From Planctomycetota bacterium (GTDB taxonomy: Bacteria; Planctomycetota; Planctomycetia; Pirellulales; Pirellulaceae): DNA of 22,191 bases. This document shows, in pieces, positions 1 through 7,865 of this stretch (the stretch's first letter is position 1; every line of letters starts with the position of its first letter). The position numbers and the translations under genes were made by a program. The stretch lies in assembly GCA_026692885.1 (NCBI GenBank), contig JAPLNJ010000981.1, forward strand, positions 1 to 22,191, given 5' to 3'. The notes below the pieces were generated by a model. It was not told the DNA's origin. It saw nothing but the letters and a program-made list of their open reading frames with translations, and did not search any database.

Positions 1-188
1 GGAAAGATGGCCAGGTGATGATACACGCTCGGCGCATAGATCTCGACCTGCTCCAGATAGTGGGCCAACTCTGACACCCGCGTGTCGGCCGAGCGGCGGA
101 AAGAGTCCTCCTGACCGACCGCGACTGCCAGCGGCAGCAGGGCTGCCAGCCCGCAGGCCAGGTCCAGACAATTCGTGCTGCGTTTCAT
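1..188 (-). CDS. N-terminus of a secreted protein (partial)
   Basis: The first 62 codons of a minus-strand gene that runs off the left edge. The start ATG at 188-186 is preceded by a strong Shine-Dalgarno AGGAGGT about 9 bases upstream. The product opens with MKRSTNCLDL, then a hydrophobic stretch rich in Ala, Leu and Gly ending near VAVGQ, which looks like a Sec signal peptide. The mature part begins with charged residues and reaches VYHHLAIF at the edge. A run of this kind resembles the opening of the ARPP-1-type domain seen in secreted planctomycete proteins, but this is recall from a short piece and should be treated as a guess. The existence of the gene is well supported by RBS, signal peptide and open frame; its function is not. 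Confidence 0.65.
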   Translation of the reverse strand, partial: MKRSTNCLDLACGLAALLPLAVAVGQEDSFRRSADTRVSELAHYLEQVEIYAPSVYHHLAIF

Positions 189-709
189 TGCGCTGTACCT
201 CCTGTCAGCGACGGTGTTCAGAACAACGGGCCCCGACGACCCATCGCGGCTGCCTAGACTCGGTCAGGTAAGGCTCCTGTCGAGCTGCTTGGGAGTACGG
301 CTCACCGCCCCAGTCGCTTGACGAACTCGGACGCACACCAAGGCTCTCAGCGTATCGCAATCCTTCCAACTCAGCCACTAGCACCAAACGATTTCTTCAC
401 CCGTAGAGGACGTGCGTGCGATGCGAGCATCTTTGTGGGCTGCCCCGCTTGCACAGTTGAACGTGCGGATCTAACCTGACAGGTTGTGATTGCGGCTGAA
501 CCCTGAGTTGGAACATCATGCTGTTGTCGTTTCAGTCAGCTCGCCAATTTTTCTGTGCCCATTCGCTCACGGGCTGTGCAGCGCTGCACACCGGTTGCCG
601 TCCACAGCACGCGGGTCGCTGTGACCAAGTCGGCACGATGTTTGCCGGATTAGGCCCACCGAAAAATCGTGCGGGTGAACCATTGTGCCTGTTTGAAAAG
701 GGGTAAACT
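189..709. other. Intergenic region between divergent genes
   Basis: About 520 bases between the divergent starts at 188 (minus) and 710 (plus). Short open frames occur here but none has a convincing RBS plus protein-like composition. The one structured item is the palindrome listed at 575-590. Promoters for both flanking genes must lie here, but no clear -35/-10 pair could be assigned. Confidence 0.6.
575..590. promoter_or_regulatory. 16-bp perfect palindrome, possible operator
   Basis: TGTGCAGCGCTGCACA is self-complementary over all 16 bases with no spacer. It lies about 120 bases upstream of the baeRF-like start. Perfect dyads of this size are typical of dimeric regulator sites, but no regulator can be named, and a single occurrence could be chance. 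Confidence 0.3.
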
Positions 710-1855
710 ATGGACAGTTTTAACGCCAGTGAACTGAAGAAGTTAACCACCAGCCAAGAAGGACCGTGCGTATCGATCACCATGCCGACCCATGCCGCGG
801 GTGTCGACGACCCCCAGGATTTGTTGCGGCTGAAGAATTTGGTGGGAGAAGCCGAACGGAAGCTCACCGAGCGCGGGATGCGCGGCCCCGACGCGAAAAA
901 ATTGCTCGATCCGGTGCGCAGCCTGCCCGCAGATTCCGGCTTCTGGGACAAACGCAGCCAGGGGTTGGCGGTGTTTGTGGCCAACGGTTTCCTGCAGCAC
1001 TTTCGCCTGCCACTGCACTTGGAGGAGTCGGTAGTCGTCAACCGGCGTTTCCAGGTGAAATCGTTGCTGCCCCTGGTCGGTGCGAATGATCGGTTTTTTG
1101 TGCTGGCGCTCAGTCAGAAGCAGGTGCGTTTCCTGGAAGGCGGGCAGTTCAGCATCAAAGCGGTGACGGTGGACGGGCTGCCGCGCGACATGGAACACGC
1201 CTTGAACTACGACGCCGGAGATCGTGGCCACCCGGCCAACCCCGCGGGACGAGGCGATCCGGGGAAAGGCGGCGTGCCCCACGGGCAAGGCGCGGAGCGT
1301 GACACTTCCAAGGAAGACCTCGCCCACTACTTCCGCCTGATCGACGCGGTGCTGCATCCCGTGCTCCGTGACCAACGAGCTCCCCTGGTGTTGGCTGGGG
1401 TACAGTACCTATTGCCGATCTACCGGGAAGTCTCCAGCTATGCACACCTCGCCGAGGCCGAGTTGCCAGGCAATCCGGACCACCTCAACGAACAGCAGTT
1501 GCACGACCGAGCTTGGCCGCTAGTCAAGCCGCACGTCGAAAAGGCCAAACTGGATGCGGGGGCCAAGTATCGGCACCTCGTCGGCACGGGGAAGACCTCC
1601 GCTGACATTCGCGAGATCCTCCCGGCCACCGTGAGTGGTCAGGTGGAGTCGCTGTTTGTGGATCATGCAGCGCACGTCTGGGGGACGTTCGATCCAGCCA
1701 CTGGCGAAATTCAGGTGCACGCGGAGGAACAGCCAGGAGATGACGACCTGCTGGATTTCGCTGCCGTGCAAACGCTGCTCAGCCGCGGGTCCGTGTTTGC
1801 CGTACCGCGCAACGATTCTCCCGCACCACCCATTGCGGCCGTGTTTCGGTACTAG
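710..1855 (+). CDS. baeRF family-3-like release-factor homologue
   Basis: A 381-residue cytoplasmic protein resembling the bacterial archaeo-eukaryotic release-factor families (baeRF, closest to family 3). The start ATG follows AAAAGGGG about 6 bases upstream. Visible family signatures are the N-terminal strand CVSITMPTHAAG (about 22-33), the segment RLKNLVGEAERKL (about 43-55), SLLPLVGANDRFFVLALSQ (about 120-138), the loop HGQGAERDTSKEDLAHYF (about 194-211), and the C-terminal FAAVQTLLSRGSVFAVP followed by PIAAVFRY. Family members share the fold of archaeal and eukaryotic aRF1/eRF1 and have been proposed to act on ribosomes, but no function is established for this family. The gene stands alone on its strand. 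Its TAG stop overlaps the stop codon of the convergent DUF4058 gene by 4 bases through the palindrome CTAG. Confidence 0.85.
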   Translation: MDSFNASELKKLTTSQEGPCVSITMPTHAAGVDDPQDLLRLKNLVGEAERKLTERGMRGPDAKKLLDPVRSLPADSGFWDKRSQGLAVFVANGFLQHFRLPLHLEESVVVNRRFQVKSLLPLVGANDRFFVLALSQKQVRFLEGGQFSIKAVTVDGLPRDMEHALNYDAGDRGHPANPAGRGDPGKGGVPHGQGAERDTSKEDLAHYFRLIDAVLHPVLRDQRAPLVLAGVQYLLPIYREVSSYAHLAEAELPGNPDHLNEQQLHDRAWPLVKPHVEKAKLDAGAKYRHLVGTGKTSADIREILPATVSGQVESLFVDHAAHVWGTFDPATGEIQVHAEEQPGDDDLLDFAAVQTLLSRGSVFAVPRNDSPAPPIAAVFRY

Positions 1856-2664
1856 GACGTGGGAAGCAGTCCGTGCGCGCGCAGCAGCTGGTCCGACCAG
1901 GCGGCTTGTGCGGATGTCAACGGCGGAACGGGAGTGACCGCCCGGTACGGCGAGAGTCGGCGGTAGGGGCCGGTGTCGTAGGCGCGATCGAACACGGCCT
2001 GCAAGTCCACCAACACGTCGGCGTCTCCCGCTAACAGGGGCACGGCGATCCGCGGCAGACACTGCGCCATCCGAATGGGATAGACGTGGAAGTTTACGGG
2101 ATCGCTGAACCGGTGCAAGCAGACATGATAGTCGAAGGCCCCCGCCAGCCGACGGGCTCGCCCCAACGGCACCGCGGTCGTGTGCTCGCCACCGCGTAGC
2201 AAGTCCACTTCGAGCAGGTGGACTTCACTGTGCAGGAGTTCCCGCTGCTTGCGCCGGTAAAGCTCGCGACCGTCCATGCCGCCGATCTTGTTGCTCAGAC
2301 TCAGGAACTCCACGGCGGTCACCAGCCGGCGCCCGCCTCGCAACGAGTAGACTTCCACAAACGATTCGAGCATCTCGTCGCTGATCGCCGGAATGATGAC
2401 CGGCTCGGCCGCCACCTCCGTGGCGACTCCCCCGCCATCCCCCGCCGTCGCTTGCAGGCCTTCCCACGTCAGCACATTGACGTCCGGTTCGATGGTTCGC
2501 CCGCTTTCCTCAATCCAAACGCGAGTCCCTATATCGGAGTAGTAACCGTCTGGCAGTTGGAGTTGCAAAGCCTCGCCAAAGTACACGCTGAGGCGTTCGT
2601 GCAGCCCCGGGAAAAACTCTGGGTGCTCCAAGTACGGATCCATGCCAGGAAATGGTGAAGGCAT
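1852..2664 (-). CDS. DUF4058 family protein
   Basis: A 270-residue protein of the DUF4058 family, which is abundant in planctomycetes and cyanobacteria and has no known function. The family-defining start is present: MPSPFPGMDPYLEHP, followed by FFPGLHERL, and later a TRVWIEESGRTIEPDV block and a Glu/Asp-rich core typical of a nuclease-like or Uma2-like fold, though no catalytic role is shown. The chosen ATG at 2664 has GGAGGAG about 5 bases upstream and begins at the conserved MPSPFPGMD; an upstream in-frame ATG at 2703 would add 13 residues unlike the family. A conserved mid-protein piece is VYSLRGGRRLVTAVEFLS. No signal peptide or membrane segment is seen, so it is probably cytoplasmic. 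It converges on the baeRF-like gene. Confidence 0.9.
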   Translation of the reverse strand: MPSPFPGMDPYLEHPEFFPGLHERLSVYFGEALQLQLPDGYYSDIGTRVWIEESGRTIEPDVNVLTWEGLQATAGDGGGVATEVAAEPVIIPAISDEMLESFVEVYSLRGGRRLVTAVEFLSLSNKIGGMDGRELYRRKQRELLHSEVHLLEVDLLRGGEHTTAVPLGRARRLAGAFDYHVCLHRFSDPVNFHVYPIRMAQCLPRIAVPLLAGDADVLVDLQAVFDRAYDTGPYRRLSPYRAVTPVPPLTSAQAAWSDQLLRAHGLLPTS

Positions 2665-2724
2665 GAGTTCTCCTCCCGTGGTCAACCAGCGCCACTCTGG
2701 CAAGTCACCAGCCGCTTCTCACCC

Positions 2725-2853
2725 AACGCCGTTAAGCATCTCGGTGCAGGAAAGACCGGCACGCACGTCGTAGCCGAAGTCGCCAGACTTCGGGGATTCA
2801 CGCCAAACACCCGAATTCTGGCGAATTCGGCTACCAAAGTCCTTAACGGCGTT
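2725..2853 (+). repeat. Dispersed ~130-bp palindromic element, copy 1
   Basis: Bounded by 12-bp perfect terminal inverted repeats AACGCCGTTAAG (2725-2736) and CTTAACGGCGTT (2842-2853). Inside are two 8-bp stem hairpins with tetraloops: CCGAAGTC-gcca-GACTTCGG (2774-2793) and CCGAATTC-tggc-GAATTCGG (2811-2830). A second copy lies in opposite orientation at 9366-9495. No open frame of its own and no obvious target-site duplication. It looks like a non-autonomous MITE-like or REP-like element. Confidence 0.85.
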
Positions 2854-2861
2854 GCCCCCCA

Positions 2862-2889
2862 CCCTCTCCCCGGAGTACCGGGGCGAGGG
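2862..2889. repeat. GC-rich hairpin downstream of ferritin
   Basis: A 12-bp stem with one mismatch (2862-2873 against 2878-2889) closed by the tetraloop AGTA. It begins 20 bases after the ferritin stop codon on the minus strand. It could end transcription or protect the mRNA 3' end, but no T-tract follows on that strand, so an intrinsic terminator is not claimed. The CCCTC...GAGGG arms also suggest a dispersed palindrome. Confidence 0.6.
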
Positions 2890-2909
2890 AGTTGCTTTCC
2901 CGCCGTGCC

Positions 2910-3434
2910 TTAGTTCGTGCCCGCTTCGCCCGCGGCCGCAGGGGCGGTCAGCGTCCGTTGGCCGAGTTGGTCGTCGATCATCAACAGGCCCGGGCCGTTG
3001 TCGCCGACCAGCTTCAGCCGCTGGACGATCCGCTGCGCGTTCGCTTCTTCCTCCACCTGCTCGTTCACAAACCACTGCAGGAACGTGTTGGCGGCGTGAT
3101 CGGCTTCCTTGACGGCCAAGTTCACCAGGACGTTGATCTTGCTGCTGATCAGGAGTTCGTGCTCGTACGCTTCCTGGAAGGCTGCCAGTGGGCTATCCCA
3201 CTCAAACTTTGGCGTGTCGATCTGGTGCAGCACGACCCGACCCCCACGATTGTTGATGAAATCGATAAACTTCAGGCCGTGCAGCCGTTCTTCCTCAGTC
3301 TGGATCCGCATCCAGTTCGCCATCCCCTCGAGATTCTTGGCGATGAAGTAGTTGGCCATCGACAGATAGAGGTACGAGGAATAGAGTTCGGCGTTCAGCT
3401 GTTCGAGAAACGCGGCTTCCATCTTCTTGTTCAT
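2910..3434 (-). CDS. ftnA: Ferritin (non-haem, FtnA type)
   Basis: A 174-residue iron-storage ferritin that oxidises Fe(II) at a di-iron centre and stores iron in a 24-subunit cytoplasmic shell. The ferroxidase ligands are visible at E16, E49, H52, E93, Q126 and E129, each exactly one residue earlier than in E. coli FtnA (E17, E50, H53, E94, Q127, E130). Motifs include LNAELYSSYLYLSMA and MANWMRIQTEEERLHGLKF. No haem-binding Met of bacterioferritin type is apparent. The start ATG at 3434 is preceded by AGGAAAGGTG; the open frame extends 36 codons further upstream but that part is low-complexity and unlike ferritins. Monocistronic: the upstream neighbour is divergent and the downstream gap holds a hairpin and a repeat element. 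Confidence 0.95.
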   Translation of the reverse strand: MNKKMEAAFLEQLNAELYSSYLYLSMANYFIAKNLEGMANWMRIQTEEERLHGLKFIDFINNRGGRVVLHQIDTPKFEWDSPLAAFQEAYEHELLISSKINVLVNLAVKEADHAANTFLQWFVNEQVEEEANAQRIVQRLKLVGDNGPGLLMIDDQLGQRTLTAPAAAGEAGTN

Positions 3435-3686
3435 CTTGGCACCTTTCCTGGTTGTGTCCTTCACGTTCAGCAACAGCGAGGGCGTATAAGAATGTGTATG
3501 CGAGACGGGCGGGAATGGCAAGGGGACGTAGGGGTCTGGCACAGTCTAACAAATTGGCAAGGGACGCCTTGGGGGTAGGGCACGGCGGCTGTCCGTTGCG
3601 TCCTTTCGGTTTGCGTGTCGCGTGGCTATCATGGCGTCGTGAGAGGGCTCGACTGCAGCGTAGCCAGAAGCAAACGAGGACCATCC

Positions 3687-4424
3687 ATGAACCAGGAAGA
3701 CACGGTTGTTAGAACGACCCTTCGCATCCCAGGCAATTGGTCGCATCCGAGAGAACTTATCGAGCGGATACCGGCCGGCTTTCGCTTGACGCCCGAAGGA
3801 CTGTTCTTGCCGGACCTTACCGAGATCGAGTTTACGCCGATGCCGCCGGACGATCAGTTTGCGCACATCTTTAGGTCTTCGTGTCGGCAGTCGGCTGCGG
3901 ACGACGAACTGGAGATCCTCGACAGCTACACAGTGAATGTTGTACTGACGGGTCCCGGCGGTTCTATGACGGCGGCGTTGACAATGATGCGAGCCGGTGC
4001 AGCCATCGTGCAGGCGGGCGGGGCGGGTGTGTTCATCGACAACAGCGCCGTTGCTCATGGCGGCCGAAAGTGGATCGAGATGACCGAAGCTGGCGACCCC
4101 GACGCCCTGAGCTTCGCCTTTGTCAGCATTGTCCGCGGCCGGCAGGAAGTGTGGACGATGGGGATGCACGTGATGGGCCTGCCGGACGTCGTGATGAAAT
4201 GTTCGGACGTCGGCGCCGAGGGCGATGCAATCATCGACGTTGTCCGCTACCTCTGCTGCGGTGGCAAACCGATCGGCGAGGGGCACGTACTGGCCGACGA
4301 AGACGGTCCGCGCTTTCGAGCCGTGGCGACAGGCAGCCACAAGTTGGATGCCGGAAGCCCGATGCATAATCCGTTTGGACGTTTGAAGCTGGTAAGCATG
4401 AAGGATATCGCCGAAAGCAATTGA
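3687..4424 (+). CDS. DUF4261-like protein of unknown function
   Basis: A 245-residue protein, probably cytoplasmic, with no signal peptide or membrane helix. The start ATG at 3687 has GAGGA about 8 bases upstream; the frame is open for 24 more codons but without an RBS. The middle part, TGPGGSMTAALTMMRAGAAI then GGAGVFIDNSAVAHGG, and the following WTMGMHVMGLPDVVMK resemble the DUF4261 family, where these pieces form a compact domain of unknown role. This assignment is from memory of the pattern and is moderate only. The C-terminus reads GSPMHNPFGRLKLVSM. Divergent from the ferritin gene with about 250 bases between starts, so the two may share a control region. Codon use and GC content match the neighbours. 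Confidence 0.8.
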   Translation: MNQEDTVVRTTLRIPGNWSHPRELIERIPAGFRLTPEGLFLPDLTEIEFTPMPPDDQFAHIFRSSCRQSAADDELEILDSYTVNVVLTGPGGSMTAALTMMRAGAAIVQAGGAGVFIDNSAVAHGGRKWIEMTEAGDPDALSFAFVSIVRGRQEVWTMGMHVMGLPDVVMKCSDVGAEGDAIIDVVRYLCCGGKPIGEGHVLADEDGPRFRAVATGSHKLDAGSPMHNPFGRLKLVSMKDIAESN

Positions 4425-4428
4425 ACGA

Positions 4429-4596
4429 TCAGCTCGTCGCTGCGACCCACCTTCGTCGTTGCGGCAAGAATTCACGACCGACCGCGGCCAGTTCGGGTTT
4501 GAAATCCCGATCCGCCTCCTGAGCGGATACCAACGGGCCGGCCTGAATACCGAGGACGGCCAAGGCCGGCCAGCAGCGGAACCGATCGATTCGCAT
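4429..4596 (-). CDS. Small secreted-like ORF or 5' gene remnant
   Basis: A 55-codon minus-strand frame starting MRIDRFRCWPALAVLG with GGAGAAG about 5 bases before the ATG at 4596. The first ~23 residues look like a Sec signal peptide ending LVSAQ, followed by a short charged tail (EADRDFKPELAAVGREF) and a stop. It may be a tiny exported protein, but an RBS plus signal peptide cut off after about 30 mature residues is equally what is left when a longer secreted-protein gene loses its 3' end. Confidence 0.35.
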   Translation of the reverse strand: MRIDRFRCWPALAVLGIQAGPLVSAQEADRDFKPELAAVGREFLPQRRRWVAATS

Positions 4597-4678
4597 GGTT
4601 CTTCTCCGAAAGGCGTGCCGGGGCTGCCCTAGGAAGTTCCTGGTGCACTTCCTGAGGCTGCCGCGAGGACAATTCATC

Positions 4679-4776
4679 GTAGCAACGTAGGCCAAAATAG
4701 CTTACCGAATTTCGACGCGACGACGACCCCGGATTGACGAGCGAGACCGGGAATTCATTTCGGCCCACGTTGCTAC
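4679..4776. repeat. 98-bp element with 20-bp terminal inverted repeats
   Basis: The left arm at 4679-4698 begins GTAGCAACGT and the right arm at 4757-4776 ends ACGTTGCTAC; 18 of 20 positions are complementary. No transposase frame lies inside. The size and ends fit a small non-autonomous insertion (MITE). It sits in the roughly 415-base gap between the DUF4261-like gene and the kinase gene. Confidence 0.65.
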
Positions 4777-4841
4777 CCTAATGAGCTACTTAGCCGGAAG
4801 AGGGCCACTTGACAAAACAGCACGTTGCCACGCCGACCCGC

Positions 4842-7568
4842 CTAATTCGGGGCGGCGGCCTCAATCACGGGGAACGTCACTCGAACCACGGTCCCCTGAC
4901 CCGGCTCGCTGGTGATACTCCATTCCCCGTCGAGAAGCCTTGACCGTTCCCGAATTCCCTCCAGCCCGAAGCGATCTTCCTGAACAGTGCCCTTGTCAAA
5001 ACCGAGCCCCCAGTCTTGGACCTCCAGCGTCACCTCGGCGCCTGCTTGCGTGAGCACCACACGGACCTTCTCGCTCTGGCTGTGTCGGCACGCATTGGTC
5101 AGGGCTTCCTGGGCGATACGGTACAAGGAGTTCTCCAGTGTCGGCTCCAACCTCTCGAACTGGACATCCTGCTGGTATTCGATTTCCGGTGCCCCTGGTA
5201 CCAACCGCAGTTGCGCTGCCACGTCGGCAATCGCTTCAATCAGACCGAACCTATCCAACACGGGCGTCCTGAGCTGGTTCATCACCCTGCGGAGTTCCGC
5301 CGATGCCTGAGTCAACGCTTCCATTCCGTCACGATGGGCCTCCGCCGCTTTCGACTTCCGACCCTTGGGAGGCCGCTGTGATTCAAATAGCATCTTGGCC
5401 CCTAGAAGCTGCTGAGCCACCCCGTCGTGAAGTTCGTAGGTTGTCAGGCGACGTTCATAGTCGTTGGCGATAACCATCCGACGAAGTGCCTGCTGTTCGG
5501 CTTTCAGTTGTTCCTCAGCCTGCTTACGCTCGGTCACGTCACGAAACAGTGCCAGCAAACAAGGCCGTTGGTCGTAAGAAATCTGATGGCCCGTAATGTC
5601 GGCAAAGAAGATCCTGCCATCCTTCTTGAGAACCGGACGGTCTCGGTTGATGGAGACTCGACCGTCGGCAGCGGCCTGGAATCGCTGTAAGTCATTGGGC
5701 ACCTCCTCGGCTGGGTGGATGTCCTTGATCGATGCCGCCAGCAACTCTTCTTCTGAGTACCCGAGCATCTGGCAGAGGGAAACGTTCACTCGCACAAACC
5801 GCTTGGTTTCGATGTCTGTGATCAGCAAGCCCTCGATCATCCCGCCATAGATCGTTTCCAGCTGGGCGAGGGTTTGATGCATTGCCTGCTCCGCCCGCTT
5901 GCGTTCGGAAATGTCCCGGCAAAGCGAAAGCACACGTTTCCCCTGGCTAGTATTCACGACGCTGGCGTTTACCTCGATGGGGGTGACCGTGCCATCGCCA
6001 CGAACGTAATCCACCTCAAACTGTCGGATCTTGCCCTGTCGTAGACATCGCTGAACCGCTTCTGCATTTCGCTTGGCGTCATGCGGTGCCGTCCATTCCA
6101 CCACCGATCTCCCAAGAATTGCTTGCAGAGTATCATGCCCGACGATGCGGACGTACTCGGCATTGGCATCCGCTACCCGCCCCTGCTCGTCGAGAATCAG
6201 GAAGCCGGTATCGGTAGTCTCGACAAGGTGTCGATACTTTTCCTCGCTTTCAGCCAGCGCCGCTTCGGCTTGCCTGCGCTCCGTAACATCACGGAAGAAG
6301 CCGATCAAGCAATGGCGTCCGTGGTACGCAATTTGATTGGCGGTGATGTCCGCATGAAAAACGCTGCCATCCCTGCGCAGCACCGGCAGATTATCGACCT
6401 GCAGGATGCGCCCCTCCGCCAGCGATTGAAACGCCTCCAATACCTTCGGCACCGCTTCCTGGGGATGAATGTTCCGCACTGACATCGAGAGGAATTGCTC
6501 TGGCGAGTAGCCGAGCATCTGGCCAGCGGCCCGATTGGCCTTGACGAAGCATTTCGTCTCGATATCCGCCATCAAGATCCCATCGACCATGCCGTGGTAG
6601 ATCGTCCAAAGTTCCTCGAAGCTCTCACGCAACGCCTCTTCGGATCGCTTGCGATCCGTTATATCCTGGACAATTCCAGTCATACGCCGTGGACTATCGC
6701 CCTGGTGGGAGCGGTGGCGGCCAGCCGCCCAAATCCACCGGACTTGTCCGTCGCTGCGGCGAATCCGGCACTCGAAACGCCAATCTCCCTGGGAATCAAC
6801 GGCCTGCCGGAATAGGTCGTCCACCGCTTCTCGATCCTCCGGCAACACATGCTCCAGGAACGTCTCGTAGGTCCACGTGGGCAGGCGCGACTCGTAGCCA
6901 AACAGTCGGTCGTGCTGGAGTGAACGATGGGCCGTGTGGTCCACTAGATCCAAGTCCCACGCTCCGGCCCCGCTGACTTCCAGGGCGAAGCTCAGGCGAG
7001 CCTCGCTGTCTCGCAGTGCCTCCTCTGCCTGCCTACGCTCGGTAATATCGGTGGCGGCGATCAGCATCTGCTGGCAAGTGCCATCCTGCTCAATCAAGGG
7101 TGTTTTGACTGCTGTGAACCAGTGGGTGTGCCCGTTTGCAGCCGTCACCGGAAGGTCAGGGACAGAAAGTGGTTGTTGGTTCTGGATTACACGTAGGTCA
7201 GTCTCGTTGTGCGAGATCTGCTCGGCAATGACCAAGGCATCGGTGGCTGGGTCTTGGTGCAAGAGCAATTCGCAGTCGGTCTTGCCCACCATGTCCTGAA
7301 CCGTGGAGCCGAAGAAGCGTGCGGCGGCCCTGTTGCCCAGCACGTAACGCCCCTCTTGGTCTTTTACCAAGATGATGTCCGGCGTAGTATCAATGATCTG
7401 CCGCAAGAATGTCCGCTCCTCGGCAAGCACTTCCTCGGCACATTTGCGTCCGCTGGCTTCACTTCGCAGTTGTCGGTTGGCCAACTGGGCTTCCTGTTCG
7501 GCAACCCGCCGACGCAGTGCCTCGTTCTCGGCAATCAATTGATCCCTGGTCTTGTCCTGGTCGTTCAT
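4842..7568 (-). CDS. Multi-PAS sensor histidine kinase (HisKA_3 type)
   Basis: A 908-residue cytoplasmic two-component kinase. Order: an N-terminal coiled coil (about 5-50), five PAS domains (about 52-178, 188-308, 318-434, 441-559, 568-684) each ending in a DIT/DVTER-type PAC motif, a HisKA_3 dimerisation domain with the phospho-acceptor H714 in TYELHDGVAQQ, and a HATPase_c domain with the N-box at N825 (EALTNACRHS), the D-box at D852 (QDWGLGF) and the glycine-rich FGLEGIRERSRLL. This is the NarX/DegS class, whose partners are usually NarL/LuxR-type regulators; none is encoded in the window, so it is an orphan here. No membrane segment is seen, so PAS domains probably sense cytoplasmic redox, oxygen or small ligands. 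PAS3 and PAS5 look like a recent internal duplication. The start ATG at 7568 has AGGTGA close upstream. Confidence 0.92.
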   Translation of the reverse strand: MNDQDKTRDQLIAENEALRRRVAEQEAQLANRQLRSEASGRKCAEEVLAEERTFLRQIIDTTPDIILVKDQEGRYVLGNRAAARFFGSTVQDMVGKTDCELLLHQDPATDALVIAEQISHNETDLRVIQNQQPLSVPDLPVTAANGHTHWFTAVKTPLIEQDGTCQQMLIAATDITERRQAEEALRDSEARLSFALEVSGAGAWDLDLVDHTAHRSLQHDRLFGYESRLPTWTYETFLEHVLPEDREAVDDLFRQAVDSQGDWRFECRIRRSDGQVRWIWAAGRHRSHQGDSPRRMTGIVQDITDRKRSEEALRESFEELWTIYHGMVDGILMADIETKCFVKANRAAGQMLGYSPEQFLSMSVRNIHPQEAVPKVLEAFQSLAEGRILQVDNLPVLRRDGSVFHADITANQIAYHGRHCLIGFFRDVTERRQAEAALAESEEKYRHLVETTDTGFLILDEQGRVADANAEYVRIVGHDTLQAILGRSVVEWTAPHDAKRNAEAVQRCLRQGKIRQFEVDYVRGDGTVTPIEVNASVVNTSQGKRVLSLCRDISERKRAEQAMHQTLAQLETIYGGMIEGLLITDIETKRFVRVNVSLCQMLGYSEEELLAASIKDIHPAEEVPNDLQRFQAAADGRVSINRDRPVLKKDGRIFFADITGHQISYDQRPCLLALFRDVTERKQAEEQLKAEQQALRRMVIANDYERRLTTYELHDGVAQQLLGAKMLFESQRPPKGRKSKAAEAHRDGMEALTQASAELRRVMNQLRTPVLDRFGLIEAIADVAAQLRLVPGAPEIEYQQDVQFERLEPTLENSLYRIAQEALTNACRHSQSEKVRVVLTQAGAEVTLEVQDWGLGFDKGTVQEDRFGLEGIRERSRLLDGEWSITSEPGQGTVVRVTFPVIEAAAPN

Positions 7569-7698
7569 GACTCACCTGCTCGCTCGCTTCCGCACCTCGC
7601 AGCCCCGCGGTGGGGCGCTACGACAATCTTACCGATTACGGGAGGCCACGATACCACACGTCGGGCTCAGGTGGGAGGGCTTGCCAAGCCACGGATTC

Positions 7699-7821
7699 AT
7701 GTTCCGATGGCCTGGCGGGCTTGTACCGACAGAAGCTCGCCCAGAATCCCCTGAGCGGATGCGCCTTCGTCTTTCGCAACCGCAAGGGAACGTTCTGGTC
7801 TACGACGGCCAAGGCTTGAGA
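7699..7821 (+). pseudogene. IS66 TnpB (Orf2) remnant
   Basis: The frame reads SDGLAGLYRQKLAQNPLSG followed by CAFVFRNRKG, which matches the N-terminal half of IS66-family TnpB accessory proteins (typical pattern FDGLxGLVRxxLxxDPLSG then LFVFRNRRG). The next conserved block, VLVYDGQGL, is present but in another reading frame, so a small deletion with frameshift follows FRNRKG. The rest of TnpB, and TnpA and TnpC, are missing. A full TnpB is about 110-120 residues; only about 45 remain. It marks an old IS66 insertion. Confidence 0.65.
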
Positions 7822-7865
7822 GCAGTCCCGCCAACTCCTAACACCGCGGCGCCTCACCGAGTTCT

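Noticed and set aside
189..709. 62-codon plus frame at 518-706 as a small gene
   Set aside because: No Shine-Dalgarno before its ATG, its end is 3 bases before the baeRF start, and its sequence overlaps the palindrome; no protein-like pattern.
2862..2889. Intrinsic terminator for ferritin
   Set aside because: The stem is good but no T-tract follows on the minus strand, so only a hairpin is reported.
2892..3578. 228-codon plus-strand frame opposite ferritin
   Set aside because: Fully antisense to ferritin, whose six metal ligands are intact; shadow frame.
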